Numbered from the stretch's first letter, positions 7,991 through 15,872 are shown. The stretch: DNA of 17,969 nt from an uncultured Burkholderiales bacterium (GCA_937897495.1 CALCBL010000201.1:1-17969), one strand, 5' to 3'. Program-made: numbers and translations. Notes: a model not told the origin generated them from the letters alone.

Positions 7991-9475
7991 TTAAGCCACC
8001 TCCGTGGTTGTTTGAGTTTGTTCTTCAATGAAATCAATGACCAAATTGCGCGCTACCAATGAACGGTAGGCCCATGTGGCACGCAAGCCGTCTCGCGCCA
8101 CAAAACTGGCGGCAATGGCGACATCTAAATCGGATTCCTTCACATCGGCAGGCGCTTTGCCTTCCAACACGGCCTCTAGTTTGGGCGCTCGGCAAGGCGA
8201 AGGGGCCAAGCCGTTGTACGCCAACTTCACGCCGCTCAACTTGCCAGCCTTCAGGGTGTATGAGATGGCGGCACACGTGGCAGAAATGTCTTGCTCAAAA
8301 CGCTTGCTCACTTTGTGTGCACGGAACACTTGGCCTGCTTGTGGCTTGGGCAACACCACCGCTTCAATGAATTCACCCGCTTGCAACACAGTTTGTTTTT
8401 GACCGGTATAAAACTTATCCAAAGACACAGTGCGCGTTTTGTCGCCACGACGCAGTGTCAGAGTGGCGCCCAAAGCCATGAGGCAAGGCATGGTGTCGCC
8501 AATGGGAGAACCGTTGGCAATGTTGCCTGCCAAAGTGGCGGTAGAGCGAATGGGGGGCGAGCCAAAACGACGCAGCACTTCTGCAAAATCAGGGTAAGCC
8601 TTGGCCACCAATGTTTCGACTTCCGTGAGTGACACCACCGCGCCAATGTGCCAAGCCTGAGGTGTGTCTTTGACTTGTTTGAGTTCGGTCACGTTGCCCA
8701 AATACACAATGTGGTCGGGGCGTGAATATTGTTTGTTCACTTGCAAGCCCACTTCGGTGCTGCCAGCGAGCAATGTAGACGTGGGATGCTTGACCAAATA
8801 GTCGGCTACTTCGGCAATGGTTGCGGGTGATACAAACTCATTGCCTTTGCGTGTGCGAACAACAGGCTGAACAATGATGTCGCCTTCCAAACTGAGTGTG
8901 GGCGTGGACGCGCGTTGAATGTCTTTCAGCAAGGGCACATCGGCCGCATCGTCAAGCTTCAAAGCCGACTTGTTGCTGCAAGCTTTGGCAGCCGCATCCA
9001 ATATGGGGGCATAACCGGTGCAACGGCACAGGTTGCCACTGAGTGCGTCACTCACATCTTGACGATTGGGAGAAGAATTGAGTTGCACCAAGTTGACCAA
9101 ACTCATCACAATGCCAGGCGTACAAAAACCGCATTGAGATCCATGGCAGTTGACCATGGCTTGTTGCACAGGATGCAAAGTACCGTCGGGCTTTTTCAAA
9201 CTCTCAACTGTTTTAACCGACTTGCCATCCAAGGTAGGCAGCAACTGAATGCAGCTGTTGACCGGCACATAGTCAACACCTTGGCCCGATGCATTCAATG
9301 AGCCCACCATGACCACACAAGCCCCGCAATCGCCTTCAGCGCAACCCTCCTTGGTGCCTGTGCGATGCAATTGTTCGCGCAGGTAATCTAAAACGGTGGT
9401 GGTGCGGCGTGCGCCCTGGGCTTCAACGACTTTGCCGTCAAGCACAAAACGAACTGTATTGGTCACTTGGCTCAT
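7991..9475 (-). CDS. xdhA: Xanthine dehydrogenase FAD / iron-sulfur (small) subunit
   Basis: 494-residue electron-transfer subunit of xanthine dehydrogenase. N-terminal plant-type [2Fe-2S] cluster: C45, C50, C53 (GCAEGDCGAC) and C75. Second [2Fe-2S] helical domain: C115, C118 (CGFC) and C150, C152 (NLCRCTGY). The FAD-binding domain starts around residue 200, with LLAGSTEVGL (235-244) and TLAGNIANGSPIGDTMP. Electrons from the Mo site leave through these clusters to FAD and NAD+. The start is ATG 9475 (MSQVTNTVRFVLDG), agreeing with the usual XdhA beginning; the upstream in-frame TTG at 9535 gives an untypical extension. No clear Shine-Dalgarno is visible at 9475. It lies 90 bp after uraH on the same strand and probably shares its transcript. 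Confidence 0.95.
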   Translation of the reverse strand: MSQVTNTVRFVLDGKVVEAQGARRTTTVLDYLREQLHRTGTKEGCAEGDCGACVVMVGSLNASGQGVDYVPVNSCIQLLPTLDGKSVKTVESLKKPDGTLHPVQQAMVNCHGSQCGFCTPGIVMSLVNLVQLNSSPNRQDVSDALSGNLCRCTGYAPILDAAAKACSNKSALKLDDAADVPLLKDIQRASTPTLSLEGDIIVQPVVRTRKGNEFVSPATIAEVADYLVKHPTSTLLAGSTEVGLQVNKQYSRPDHIVYLGNVTELKQVKDTPQAWHIGAVVSLTEVETLVAKAYPDFAEVLRRFGSPPIRSTATLAGNIANGSPIGDTMPCLMALGATLTLRRGDKTRTVSLDKFYTGQKQTVLQAGEFIEAVVLPKPQAGQVFRAHKVSKRFEQDISATCAAISYTLKAGKLSGVKLAYNGLAPSPCRAPKLEAVLEGKAPADVKESDLDVAIAASFVARDGLRATWAYRSLVARNLVIDFIEEQTQTTTEVA

Positions 9476-9565
9476 ATGGGGTGGATTGGTTTGGTTCTGG
9501 ACAAAAACTGATTTTATTGATTTACCACCCCTCAAGGGGCACTTCAGTTACAAATAAATAGGAAT
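9476..9565 (-). other. uraH-xdhA intergenic leader with a weak hairpin
   Basis: 90 bp between the uraH stop and xdhA start. It holds a small hairpin CCCCTTGAGGGG (minus strand, 9539-9528: four G-C pairs with a TTGA loop, extendable by two wobbles) followed by an A/T-rich stretch without a T run. It does not meet terminator criteria and could be a processing or spacer element. I find no TGTATACA site in it. Confidence 0.3.
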
Positions 9566-9919
9566 TTAAGAGCCGCGATAAGTTGAATAGCTCCATGGAC
9601 TGGCCAAGAGCGGCACATGGTAGTGCTGGGAGACATCGGCCACCCCAAAATCCAAGCTCACTTGGTTCAAAAACGAAGGCTCTGGCAGTTTCACGCCCTT
9701 GGCCTTGAAATAACCCGCCACGTCAAACACCAAGCGGTAAGTGCCTTTTTGCAAACTGGCATTGTCATAAAGCGGGCCATCAGGGTTGCGCCCATCTGCG
9801 TTCAATGTGAAACTTTTCACCAGCGTGGCAAATTGCCCCTCCGTGGTGTACAGGCTGACCTGCATGCCCGCCGCGGGACAGCCATGCATGGTGTCCAAAA
9901 CGTGTGTACTCAAACCCAT
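9566..9919 (-). CDS. uraH: 5-Hydroxyisourate hydrolase (HIUase)
   Basis: 117-residue transthyretin-like enzyme hydrolysing 5-hydroxyisourate, the product of PuuD, to OHCU. It has the family's N-terminal STHVLDTMHGCPAAGM block, a central NADGRNPDGPL, HYHVPLLASPWSYSTYRGS at the end, and the diagnostic C-terminal YRGS tetrapeptide. Length is typical of bacterial HIUases, which act as tetramers. The start is ATG 9919 with Shine-Dalgarno AAGGA at 9934-9930 (minus strand); the in-frame extension up to 9961 would run into the operator and is not homologous-looking. It is transcribed divergently from gntR and is probably first in uraH-xdhA-xdhB. Alternative cytoplasmic or periplasmic placement: no signal peptide is seen, so cytoplasm. 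Confidence 0.95.
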   Translation of the reverse strand: MGLSTHVLDTMHGCPAAGMQVSLYTTEGQFATLVKSFTLNADGRNPDGPLYDNASLQKGTYRLVFDVAGYFKAKGVKLPEPSFLNQVSLDFGVADVSQHYHVPLLASPWSYSTYRGS

Positions 9920-9948
9920 GTTGCATCTTTCCTTGAATTGGTCGACTG

Positions 9949-9964
9949 AAAGTGTATACACTTT
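9949..9964. promoter_or_regulatory. Putative GntR operator, site 2 (uraH / gntR divergent promoter)
   Basis: AAAGTGTATACACTTT is a perfect 16-bp palindrome centred in the 72-bp gap between the divergent uraH and gntR starts. It is the most symmetric of the three TGTATACA sites and lies next to the regulator gene, as expected of an autoregulated GntR protein. FadR-subfamily regulators bind short palindromes of this kind. Binding is inferred from sequence and position. Confidence 0.75.
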
Positions 9965-9991
9965 TGGCTTTTGAAGCTATCATCATTCCGC

Positions 9992-10657
9992 ATGGAAACA
10001 TCTTCAACCCACGCCATTGTGAGCGCTTTAACCAAAGCCATTGTCGAGCATCGGCTCATGCCCGGCTCCAAATTGGCTGAGCAGAAGTTGGCCACTCATT
10101 TTGGCGTTTCCAGAACCTTGGTCAGGCAAGCCTTGTTTCAGCTGTCTCAAAACAGATTGATCCGCATGGAACCTGCCCGGGGGGCGTTTGTGGCCGCACC
10201 CTCTGCTTCTGAAGCCAAGCAAGTCTTTGCGGTACGGCGCATGCTCGAAGTTCAAATGACACGCGAATTTGTGCGCGACATCACCCCCGCCAAAATTCGC
10301 GCTTTGAAGGCGCACACCAAACAAGAGAAAGAAGCCGTTGCACAAGAAGATGTGCACGGCCGAACAGAGTTGCTAGGCGATTTTCATGTGCGTATTGCCG
10401 AACTCATGGGCAACCATGTCTTGGCCCAAAGTTTAGGCGAACTCATTTCACGCTGCGCACTCATCACACTCATGTACCAATCGCGCAATGCAGCACAGCA
10501 CTCTGCCGATGAGCACGAAGCCATTGTCGATGCCATGGCCAAGAAAGACGCCGACTTGGCTGCAAGGCTCATGGAAGAACATTTGATTTTTGTTGAAAAC
10601 AGTTTGAGCTTTGACAAAAAAATACCCACCCACGATATTTCATTGGCCTTGACATGA
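9992..10657 (+). CDS. GntR-family regulator, FadR subfamily (FCD domain), purine locus
   Basis: 221-residue transcription factor. Residues about 8-69 form the GntR winged helix (KLAEQKLATHFGVSRTLVRQALFQL, then RLIRMEPARGAFVA wing), and about 78-203 the helical FCD ligand-binding domain. H132, H175 and H197 are candidates for the metal site often found in FCD domains. The ligand is unknown; a purine catabolite such as urate or allantoin is the likely inducer from context. The start is ATG 9992 (an in-frame TTG at 9971 is an alternative); no strong Shine-Dalgarno. Its promoter region holds the 16-bp palindrome, suggesting autoregulation. Its TGA overlaps the puuE ATG (ATGA, 10654-10657), so it is cotranscribed with the allantoin genes. 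Confidence 0.9.
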   Translation: METSSTHAIVSALTKAIVEHRLMPGSKLAEQKLATHFGVSRTLVRQALFQLSQNRLIRMEPARGAFVAAPSASEAKQVFAVRRMLEVQMTREFVRDITPAKIRALKAHTKQEKEAVAQEDVHGRTELLGDFHVRIAELMGNHVLAQSLGELISRCALITLMYQSRNAAQHSADEHEAIVDAMAKKDADLAARLMEEHLIFVENSLSFDKKIPTHDISLALT

Positions 10658-11610
10658 ACGCATCCGTCTACGATTCCACTGCCGCCTATCCCCGCGATCT
10701 CAAAGGCTACGGCCGAAACCCACCCCATGCGCAATGGCCCGGCCAAGCCCGCGTGGCGGTGCAGTTTGTCTTGAACTACGAAGAGGGTAGCGAAAATTCT
10801 GTGCTTCACGGCGATGCAGGATCTGAGCAATTCTTGTCAGAAATGTTCAACCCCGCGTCTTACCCAGATCGGCACATCAGCATGGAGGGCATTTATGAAT
10901 ATGGCTCGCGTGCAGGTGTGTGGCGCTTGCTGCGTGAATTTGAACAGCGCAAACTGCCCCTCACCGTATTTGGTGTGGCCACCGCGCTTCAAAGGTGCCC
11001 CGATGTGTTGGCTGCATTTCAAGAATTGGGCTACGACATTGCGTGCCATGGTTTGAAATGGATTCACTACCAAAACATCGATGAGGCCACCGAACGCGCG
11101 CACATGGCCGAGGCCATGGACATCCTGCAAAAACTCAGCGGTGAAAGGCCCTTGGGTTGGTACACCGGCCGCGACAGCCCCCGCACCCGCCGCTTGGTGG
11201 CAGACTTTGGCGGCTTCGAATACGACAGCGACTACTACGGCGACGATCTGCCTTTTTGGATGAAGGTCGAAAAAAGTGATGGCCAAGTGGTGCCTCAGCT
11301 GATCGTGCCCTACACCCTAGATTGCAACGACATGCGCTTTGCACTGCCTCAAGGTTATTCGCATGCCGATCCGTTTTTTCAATACATGAAAGACACTTTT
11401 GATGCGCTCTACAAAGAAGGCAATCCACAAGGCCTGAACCGTCCCAAAATGATGAGCATCGGCATGCACTGTAGGTTGCTAGGAAGGCCTGGGCGCATCA
11501 CCGCCATTCAAAGATTTTTAGACCATATCCAAGCTCACGATCATGTCTGGGTCTGCCGCCGCTTAGACATTGCGCGCCATTGGAAAACCACCCACCCCTA
11601 CACACCATGA
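10654..11610 (+). CDS. puuE: Allantoinase PuuE (polysaccharide-deacetylase type)
   Basis: 318-residue cofactor-independent allantoinase of the polysaccharide deacetylase fold, opening S-allantoin to allantoate. Seen: NYEEGSENSVLHGD (41-54), a family hallmark, CHGLKW with H132, GWYTGR (168-173) and MHCRLLGRPGR (271-281) with H272. This is the alternative to the metal-dependent AllB allantoinase and usually travels with UraD and UraH. Length is as expected. It starts inside the gntR stop (ATGA) and its own stop overlaps the next ATG at 11607 (ATGA), so translation is coupled across three genes. Confidence 0.95.
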   Translation: MNASVYDSTAAYPRDLKGYGRNPPHAQWPGQARVAVQFVLNYEEGSENSVLHGDAGSEQFLSEMFNPASYPDRHISMEGIYEYGSRAGVWRLLREFEQRKLPLTVFGVATALQRCPDVLAAFQELGYDIACHGLKWIHYQNIDEATERAHMAEAMDILQKLSGERPLGWYTGRDSPRTRRLVADFGGFEYDSDYYGDDLPFWMKVEKSDGQVVPQLIVPYTLDCNDMRFALPQGYSHADPFFQYMKDTFDALYKEGNPQGLNRPKMMSIGMHCRLLGRPGRITAIQRFLDHIQAHDHVWVCRRLDIARHWKTTHPYTP

Positions 11611-13370
11611 CACTTAGCCTAGAACAACTCAATACAGCCTCGCCCCAAGAGGCCATGCAACTCTTAGATGGTTTGTATGAACACTCGCCATGGATTGCAG
11701 AAGGCGCGCTCAAGCACCGCCCTTTTGCGTCTTGGGTGCACTTGAAACACTGCATGGCGCTGGTGCTCAAAGATGCCAGCAGAGATGCTCAAGTCAGTCT
11801 TATTCGCGCTCACCCCGAGCTGGCAGGCAAAGCCATGGTGCGCAAAGAATTGACCACAGAATCTACCAACGAGCAAAGCAAAGCGGGCCTCACTGAATGC
11901 AGCCCTGCTGAGTTTGAAAAAATTCAAAGCCTCAACGCTGCCTACAATCAAAAGTTTGGATGGCCCTTTATTTTGGCCGTCAGAGGACCGCGCGGACTGG
12001 GCCTCAACAAACACCAAATCATGGCCACGTTTGAAAGACGCCTAAACGGTCACCCAGATTTTGAGCTGCAAGAATGCCTGCGCAACATTCACCGAATTGC
12101 TGAAATTCGTTTGAACGACAAAACCAATTGCCACCCGCTTCAAGGTCAGCAAGTTTGGGATTGGCAAGAAGACTTGTCGCAATACAGCGACCCTGGTTTC
12201 AAAGAAGCAGGGCAACTGACTGTGACCTATCTCACAGACGCCCACATGGCTTGCTCACAAAGCATCCAAAGCACCATGAAATTGGCCGGCTTTGACGAAG
12301 TCTATGTCGATGCTGTGGGCAATGTGGTGGGCCGTTATCACCCCAGCGTGACGGGCGCCAAATACCTCATGACTGGCAGCCATTTCGACACCGTTCGCAA
12401 TGGCGGTAAGCACGATGGGCGCTTGGGTATTTATGTGCCCATTGCCTGTGTTCAAAAATTGGCACAAGCAAAGCAACGCTTGCCCATTGGTCTTGAAGTC
12501 GTGGCATTTGCAGAAGAAGAAGGCCAGCGCTACAAAGCCACCTTCTTGGGCTCTGGCGCTTTGGTCGGGCAGTTCAATCCAGATTGGCTTTCACAGGTCG
12601 ATGCCAATGGCATCTCCATGCGCGATGCCATGAAAAAAGCAGGCTTGAATGAAAACGAGATTCCCAACATTCAACGCAAGCCTGCCGACTATGTGGGCTT
12701 CGTTGAAGTGCACATTGAGCAAGGCCCTGTGCTCAATGAAATGAATTTACCCTTGGGCATTGTGAGCTCCATCAATGGCAGCGTGCGTTATGTGTGCGAA
12801 ATGGTGGGCATGGCCAGTCATGCAGGCACCACGCCCATGGACCGCCGGCGGGATGCTGCTTGCGCAGTGGCCGAGTTGGCCCTGTACATGGAAAAACGCG
12901 CCGCTGCAGACGGCGATTCTGTGGCCACCATTGGCCAACTGCAAGTGCCCAATGGTTCGATCAATGTGGTGCCTGGCAAATGCACGTTCTCGATGGACAT
13001 GCGCGCGCCCCTTGACCCTCAGCGCGACGCCTTAGAAAAAGATGTGTTGAACGCGCTCGATGAAATTTGCAATCGTCGCGGCCTTGTTTGCCACCGTGAA
13101 GCAACGCTTAGAGCACCAGCAGCGCCAAGCGCGCCTGAGTGGCAAGCGCGCTGGGAGAACGCCTTGAAAGACATGGGCGTGCCCCGCTTTGTGATGCCCA
13201 GTGGCGCGGGCCACGACGCCATGAAGCTGCATGAAGTCATGCCCCAGGCCATGCTCTTTGTGCGCGGCGAAAACAGTGGCATCAGCCACAACCCCTTGGA
13301 ATCTTCAACCACCGATGACATGCAACTTTGCATTGATGCGTTTGAACATGTCATGCACCAACTCGCTTGA
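11607..13370 (+). CDS. uraD: Bifunctional OHCU decarboxylase / allantoate amidohydrolase fusion
   Basis: 587-residue two-domain enzyme. Residues about 1-170 are OHCU decarboxylase (UraD): RAHPELAGK (67-75) with catalytic-type H69, and KFGWPFILAVRG (116-127); this gives S-allantoin. After a linker (~170-195) comes an M20-type allantoate amidohydrolase: GSHFDTVRNGGKHDGRLGI (257-275) with metal ligands H259 and D270, FAEEEGQRY (301-309), VEVHIEQGPVLN with H369, and SGAGHDAMKL with H536. It removes ammonia and CO2 from allantoate to give ureidoglycine. No stop or frameshift lies between the halves. Start ATG 11607 overlaps the puuE stop (ATGA); an in-frame TTG at 11580 is less likely. All expected residues are present, so both activities are plausible. 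Close relatives with this fusion are known in Burkholderiales, as far as I recall. Confidence 0.92.
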   Translation: MTLSLEQLNTASPQEAMQLLDGLYEHSPWIAEGALKHRPFASWVHLKHCMALVLKDASRDAQVSLIRAHPELAGKAMVRKELTTESTNEQSKAGLTECSPAEFEKIQSLNAAYNQKFGWPFILAVRGPRGLGLNKHQIMATFERRLNGHPDFELQECLRNIHRIAEIRLNDKTNCHPLQGQQVWDWQEDLSQYSDPGFKEAGQLTVTYLTDAHMACSQSIQSTMKLAGFDEVYVDAVGNVVGRYHPSVTGAKYLMTGSHFDTVRNGGKHDGRLGIYVPIACVQKLAQAKQRLPIGLEVVAFAEEEGQRYKATFLGSGALVGQFNPDWLSQVDANGISMRDAMKKAGLNENEIPNIQRKPADYVGFVEVHIEQGPVLNEMNLPLGIVSSINGSVRYVCEMVGMASHAGTTPMDRRRDAACAVAELALYMEKRAAADGDSVATIGQLQVPNGSINVVPGKCTFSMDMRAPLDPQRDALEKDVLNALDEICNRRGLVCHREATLRAPAAPSAPEWQARWENALKDMGVPRFVMPSGAGHDAMKLHEVMPQAMLFVRGENSGISHNPLESSTTDDMQLCIDAFEHVMHQLA

Positions 13371-13380
13371 ATTTAAAAAA

Positions 13381-14652
13381 ATGACCATCCAACTTTCGAC
13401 TTACCAAGAACTTGATCAATGGATCGATGCGCACTTCGATGAACAAGTTCAGTTTCTGCAAGCCTTGGTGCAAGTGCCGACTGACACACCCCCGGGCAAC
13501 AACGCACCCCATGCCCAAAAAACCACTGAGCTTCTAAAAAAAATAGGGTATGTCGCCGAACAATTTCCGGTACCTGAAGCCGAGGTCAAAGCTTATGGAC
13601 TGACGTCCCTCACCAACCTCATTGTGCGCAGACCTTTCGGAGCAGGAGGCAAAACCATTGCCTTGAATGCGCATGGCGATGTGGTGCCGCCCGGAGAAGG
13701 CTGGACGCATCCACCCTACGGCGCTGAAATTGAAAATGGCCAGATGTTTGGCCGCGCTACAGCAGTGAGCAAATGTGATTTTTCGACCTTCACCTTTGCA
13801 CTGCGCGCCGTCGAGGCATTGCAAGCCAAAAACAATTTGGCACTCAAAGGCAATGTTGAATTGCATTTCACCTACGACGAAGAATTTGGCGGCGAAAAAG
13901 GGCCTGGCTGGTTACTCGACAAAGGCCATACACGCCCCGACCTCATGATTGCAGCAGGCTTTAGCTATCAAGTGGTCACAGCACACAATGGTTGCCTGCA
14001 AATGGAAGTCACTGTTCACGGCAAGATGGCCCATGCGGCCATTCCCGACACAGGCGTCGATGCGCTTCAAGCAGCCGTTCAGATTTTGAGCAGCCTGTAT
14101 GCGCAAAACAAACTCTACAAACAAATCAGCTCGAAAGTTGAAGGCATCAATCACCCCTATTTGAATGTGGGCCGCATTGAAGGTGGCACCAATACCAATG
14201 TGGTGCCCGGCACAGTCAGCTTCAAACTAGACCGCCGCATGATTCCGGAAGAAATTCCTGAGCAAGTAGAAGCCAACATTCGCCAGGTCATTGCAGATGC
14301 AGTCAATGACTTTAACCAAGGCCGGTCTTCTGATGCCTTGGTCAGTGTTGACATCAAACGCATTCTCATGGCTCATGCCATGAAGCCCCTGTCAGGCAAT
14401 GCGCCCTTGGTGCAAGCCATTCAGAAACACGGCGGCGAAATTTTTGGTGAACCCATTCCTGCCATGGGAACGCCCCTTTACACAGACGTTCGCTTGTATG
14501 TAGAAAAAGGCATTCCGGGCGTGATTTATGGTGCGGGCCCTCGCACGGTTTTAGAATCTCACGCCAAACGGGCGGATGAACGACTGAATTTAGAAGATTT
14601 GCGAAAAGCGACCCAAGTTATTTCACGCACTCTTTTGGATCTTCTGAACTGA
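13381..14652 (+). CDS. M20-family metallohydrolase (ArgE/DapE-like), role in pathway unassigned
   Basis: 423-residue zinc hydrolase of the M20/ArgE/DapE group, 10 nt behind the fusion gene. Seen: NAHGDVVPPGEGW with H98 and D100, bridging Asp candidate D133 in GRATAVSKCDFSTF, the general base pair E167-E168 (TYDEEFGGEKG), and ESHAKRADER with H394. Two departures from the usual pattern: the GRGxxD motif is stretched to GRATAVSKCD, and the acidic ligand expected about 24 residues after the Glu pair is Gly (AAGFSY, 191-196). The variant looks like a consistent subgroup, not decay, since the rest is intact. Context suggests a late ureide step such as ureidoglycine or ureidoglycolate hydrolysis, but an amino-acid deacetylase-like role is equally open. 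The start is ATG 13381; a longer in-frame reading from 13231 overlaps the fusion gene and is rejected. Confidence 0.85.
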   Translation: MTIQLSTYQELDQWIDAHFDEQVQFLQALVQVPTDTPPGNNAPHAQKTTELLKKIGYVAEQFPVPEAEVKAYGLTSLTNLIVRRPFGAGGKTIALNAHGDVVPPGEGWTHPPYGAEIENGQMFGRATAVSKCDFSTFTFALRAVEALQAKNNLALKGNVELHFTYDEEFGGEKGPGWLLDKGHTRPDLMIAAGFSYQVVTAHNGCLQMEVTVHGKMAHAAIPDTGVDALQAAVQILSSLYAQNKLYKQISSKVEGINHPYLNVGRIEGGTNTNVVPGTVSFKLDRRMIPEEIPEQVEANIRQVIADAVNDFNQGRSSDALVSVDIKRILMAHAMKPLSGNAPLVQAIQKHGGEIFGEPIPAMGTPLYTDVRLYVEKGIPGVIYGAGPRTVLESHAKRADERLNLEDLRKATQVISRTLLDLLN

Positions 14653-14700
14653 TTCCGAGCCATTTTGGGGCGTGCAAGGGTTTTACCGAGGCTCAAAGAG

Positions 14701-14724
14701 GCATAAATTGTATACAGTTTATGC
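14701..14724. promoter_or_regulatory. Putative GntR operator, site 3 (before ABC transporter genes)
   Basis: A 24-bp near-perfect palindrome: core TGTATACA (14709-14716), 7-bp arms GCATAAA and TTTATGC outside it, and one mismatched pair (T14708/G14717). It sits 49 bp after the M20 gene and 91 bp before the substrate-binding protein ATG, so the transporter probably starts a new transcript under the same regulator as puuD and uraH/gntR. TATACA inside the core could also be a -10 element, but no good -35 was found. Confidence 0.7.
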
Positions 14725-14805
14725 AACAATGTGCCTTTTCATGCACTTCATAATGGCATCGATATTGCTAAGTCCTTTGACACAATTAATCTCATTTTTT
14801 TAATC

Positions 14806-14809
14806 GGAG
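14806..14809 (+). promoter_or_regulatory. Ribosome binding site of the substrate-binding protein gene
   Basis: GGAG, 5 nt before ATG 14815. With the clear signal peptide beginning at that ATG it fixes the start and rules out the longer reading from 14731. Confidence 0.7.
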
Positions 14810-14814
14810 CTCCT

Positions 14815-15849
14815 ATGAAAAAACGTTTCCTACTGAAGACCACGGCCGCATTGTTAGCGACTTGCGCTTTTGGCTTGGCACAAGCTCAAAACACACCCAT
14901 CAAATTTCAACTCGACTGGCGTTTTGAAGGCCCTTCTGCCTTGTTCCTCACGCCTGTTGCCAAGGGTTATTTCAAAGATGCCAAGCTCGACGTCACGGTT
15001 GACGCAGGCAACGGTTCTGGCGCCGCAGTCACCCGCGTTGCGTCTGGCAGTTACGACATTGGTTTTGCAGACTTGGCAGCCCTGATGGAATTCCACGCCA
15101 ACAACCCCGAAGTACCCAACAAACCTGTGGCCATCATGATGGTCTACAACAACACGCCTGCATCGGTCATGGCGCTCAAAAAATCTGGCATCAAAACGCC
15201 AGCCGATTTGGCAGGCAAGAAATTAGGCGCACCCGTTTTTGACGCAGGTCGCCGTGCTTTCCCCATCTTCCAAAAAGCCAACAACATTGGCAATGTGACT
15301 TGGACGGCCATGGACCCCCCACTGCGTGAAACCATGCTGGTTCGCGGCGACGTCGATGCCATCACAGGCTTCACCTTCACCTCTTTGCTCAACATCGAAG
15401 CCCGCGGCGTCAAAGCCGATGATGTGGTTGTCATGCAATACCCAGAATTTGGCGTCAAGCTCTATGGCAACGCCATCATTGCATCACCCAAAATCATCAG
15501 AGAAAATCCAGCCGCAGTCAAAGCTTTCTTAGCCGCCTTCACCAAAGGTGCCAAGGATGTCATTAACAATCCTGCTGCTGTCATTGCCGATGTCAAAGCG
15601 CGCGACGGCATCATCAACGTAGAACTCGAAACACGCCGCTTGCAGTTGGCCATCGACACCGTCATCAACAGCCCCTCAGCACGTGAAGAAGGTTTTGGCC
15701 AAATCAGAGGCCCTCGCCTGTCCCTCATGGCCTCACAAGTGTCTGATGCGTTCAACACCAAAACACGTGTGAAGGCCGATGACATTTGGAATGGTTCTTT
15801 CTTGCCAAGCGCCAAAGAACTCGACATCTTGCCAAAACCTAAAAAGTAA
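14815..15849 (+). CDS. ABC transporter periplasmic substrate-binding protein (NMT1/THI5-like)
   Basis: 344-residue precursor of a periplasmic binding protein of the NMT1/THI5, SsuA/TauA-like type. It has a signal peptide, KKR at the N-terminus, a hydrophobic stretch, then cleavage after AQA (about residue 24). The mature part begins with PIKFQLDWRFEGPSALFLTPVAKGYFKDAKLDV, the family's typical 'D-W-x-x-E-x-x-x-x-F' ligand-site region, followed by GNGSGAAVTRVASGSYDIGFADLAALM. Members bind thiamine precursors, sulfonates, pyrimidines, riboflavin-like compounds and others, so the substrate cannot be read. Location behind the GntR-type palindrome favours a purine or ureide. The ATPase and permease genes follow directly in the same direction. 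Confidence 0.9.
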   Translation: MKKRFLLKTTAALLATCAFGLAQAQNTPIKFQLDWRFEGPSALFLTPVAKGYFKDAKLDVTVDAGNGSGAAVTRVASGSYDIGFADLAALMEFHANNPEVPNKPVAIMMVYNNTPASVMALKKSGIKTPADLAGKKLGAPVFDAGRRAFPIFQKANNIGNVTWTAMDPPLRETMLVRGDVDAITGFTFTSLLNIEARGVKADDVVVMQYPEFGVKLYGNAIIASPKIIRENPAAVKAFLAAFTKGAKDVINNPAAVIADVKARDGIINVELETRRLQLAIDTVINSPSAREEGFGQIRGPRLSLMASQVSDAFNTKTRVKADDIWNGSFLPSAKELDILPKPKK

Positions 15850-15859
15850 TTGATTGAAC

Positions 15860-15863
15860 GAGG
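15860..15863 (+). promoter_or_regulatory. Ribosome binding site deciding a TTG start
   Basis: GAGG, 9 nt before TTG 15873. There is no ATG or GTG upstream before the in-frame stop at 15855-15857, so this supports TTG initiation. Confidence 0.5.
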
Positions 15864-15872
15864 CGACCTGTT

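Noticed and set aside
9528..9539. CCCC-TTGA-GGGG hairpin between uraH and xdhA as a terminator
   Set aside because: The stem is four G-C pairs with no T run, and it lies between two genes likely to share a transcript.
13231..13380. Long N-terminal extension of the M20 hydrolase
   Set aside because: It would overlap the uraD fusion by 140 nt in another frame and has no family likeness. ATG 13381 directly follows the previous stop with 10 nt spacing.
14653..14700. GAGCC ... GGCTC arms after the M20 gene as a terminator
   Set aside because: Arms are 5 bp with a 28-nt loop, and no T tract follows.
14731..14814. 28-residue extension before the substrate-binding protein
   Set aside because: The residues before ATG 14815 do not make a signal peptide, while MKKRFLLKTT does, and GGAG stands 5 nt upstream of it.
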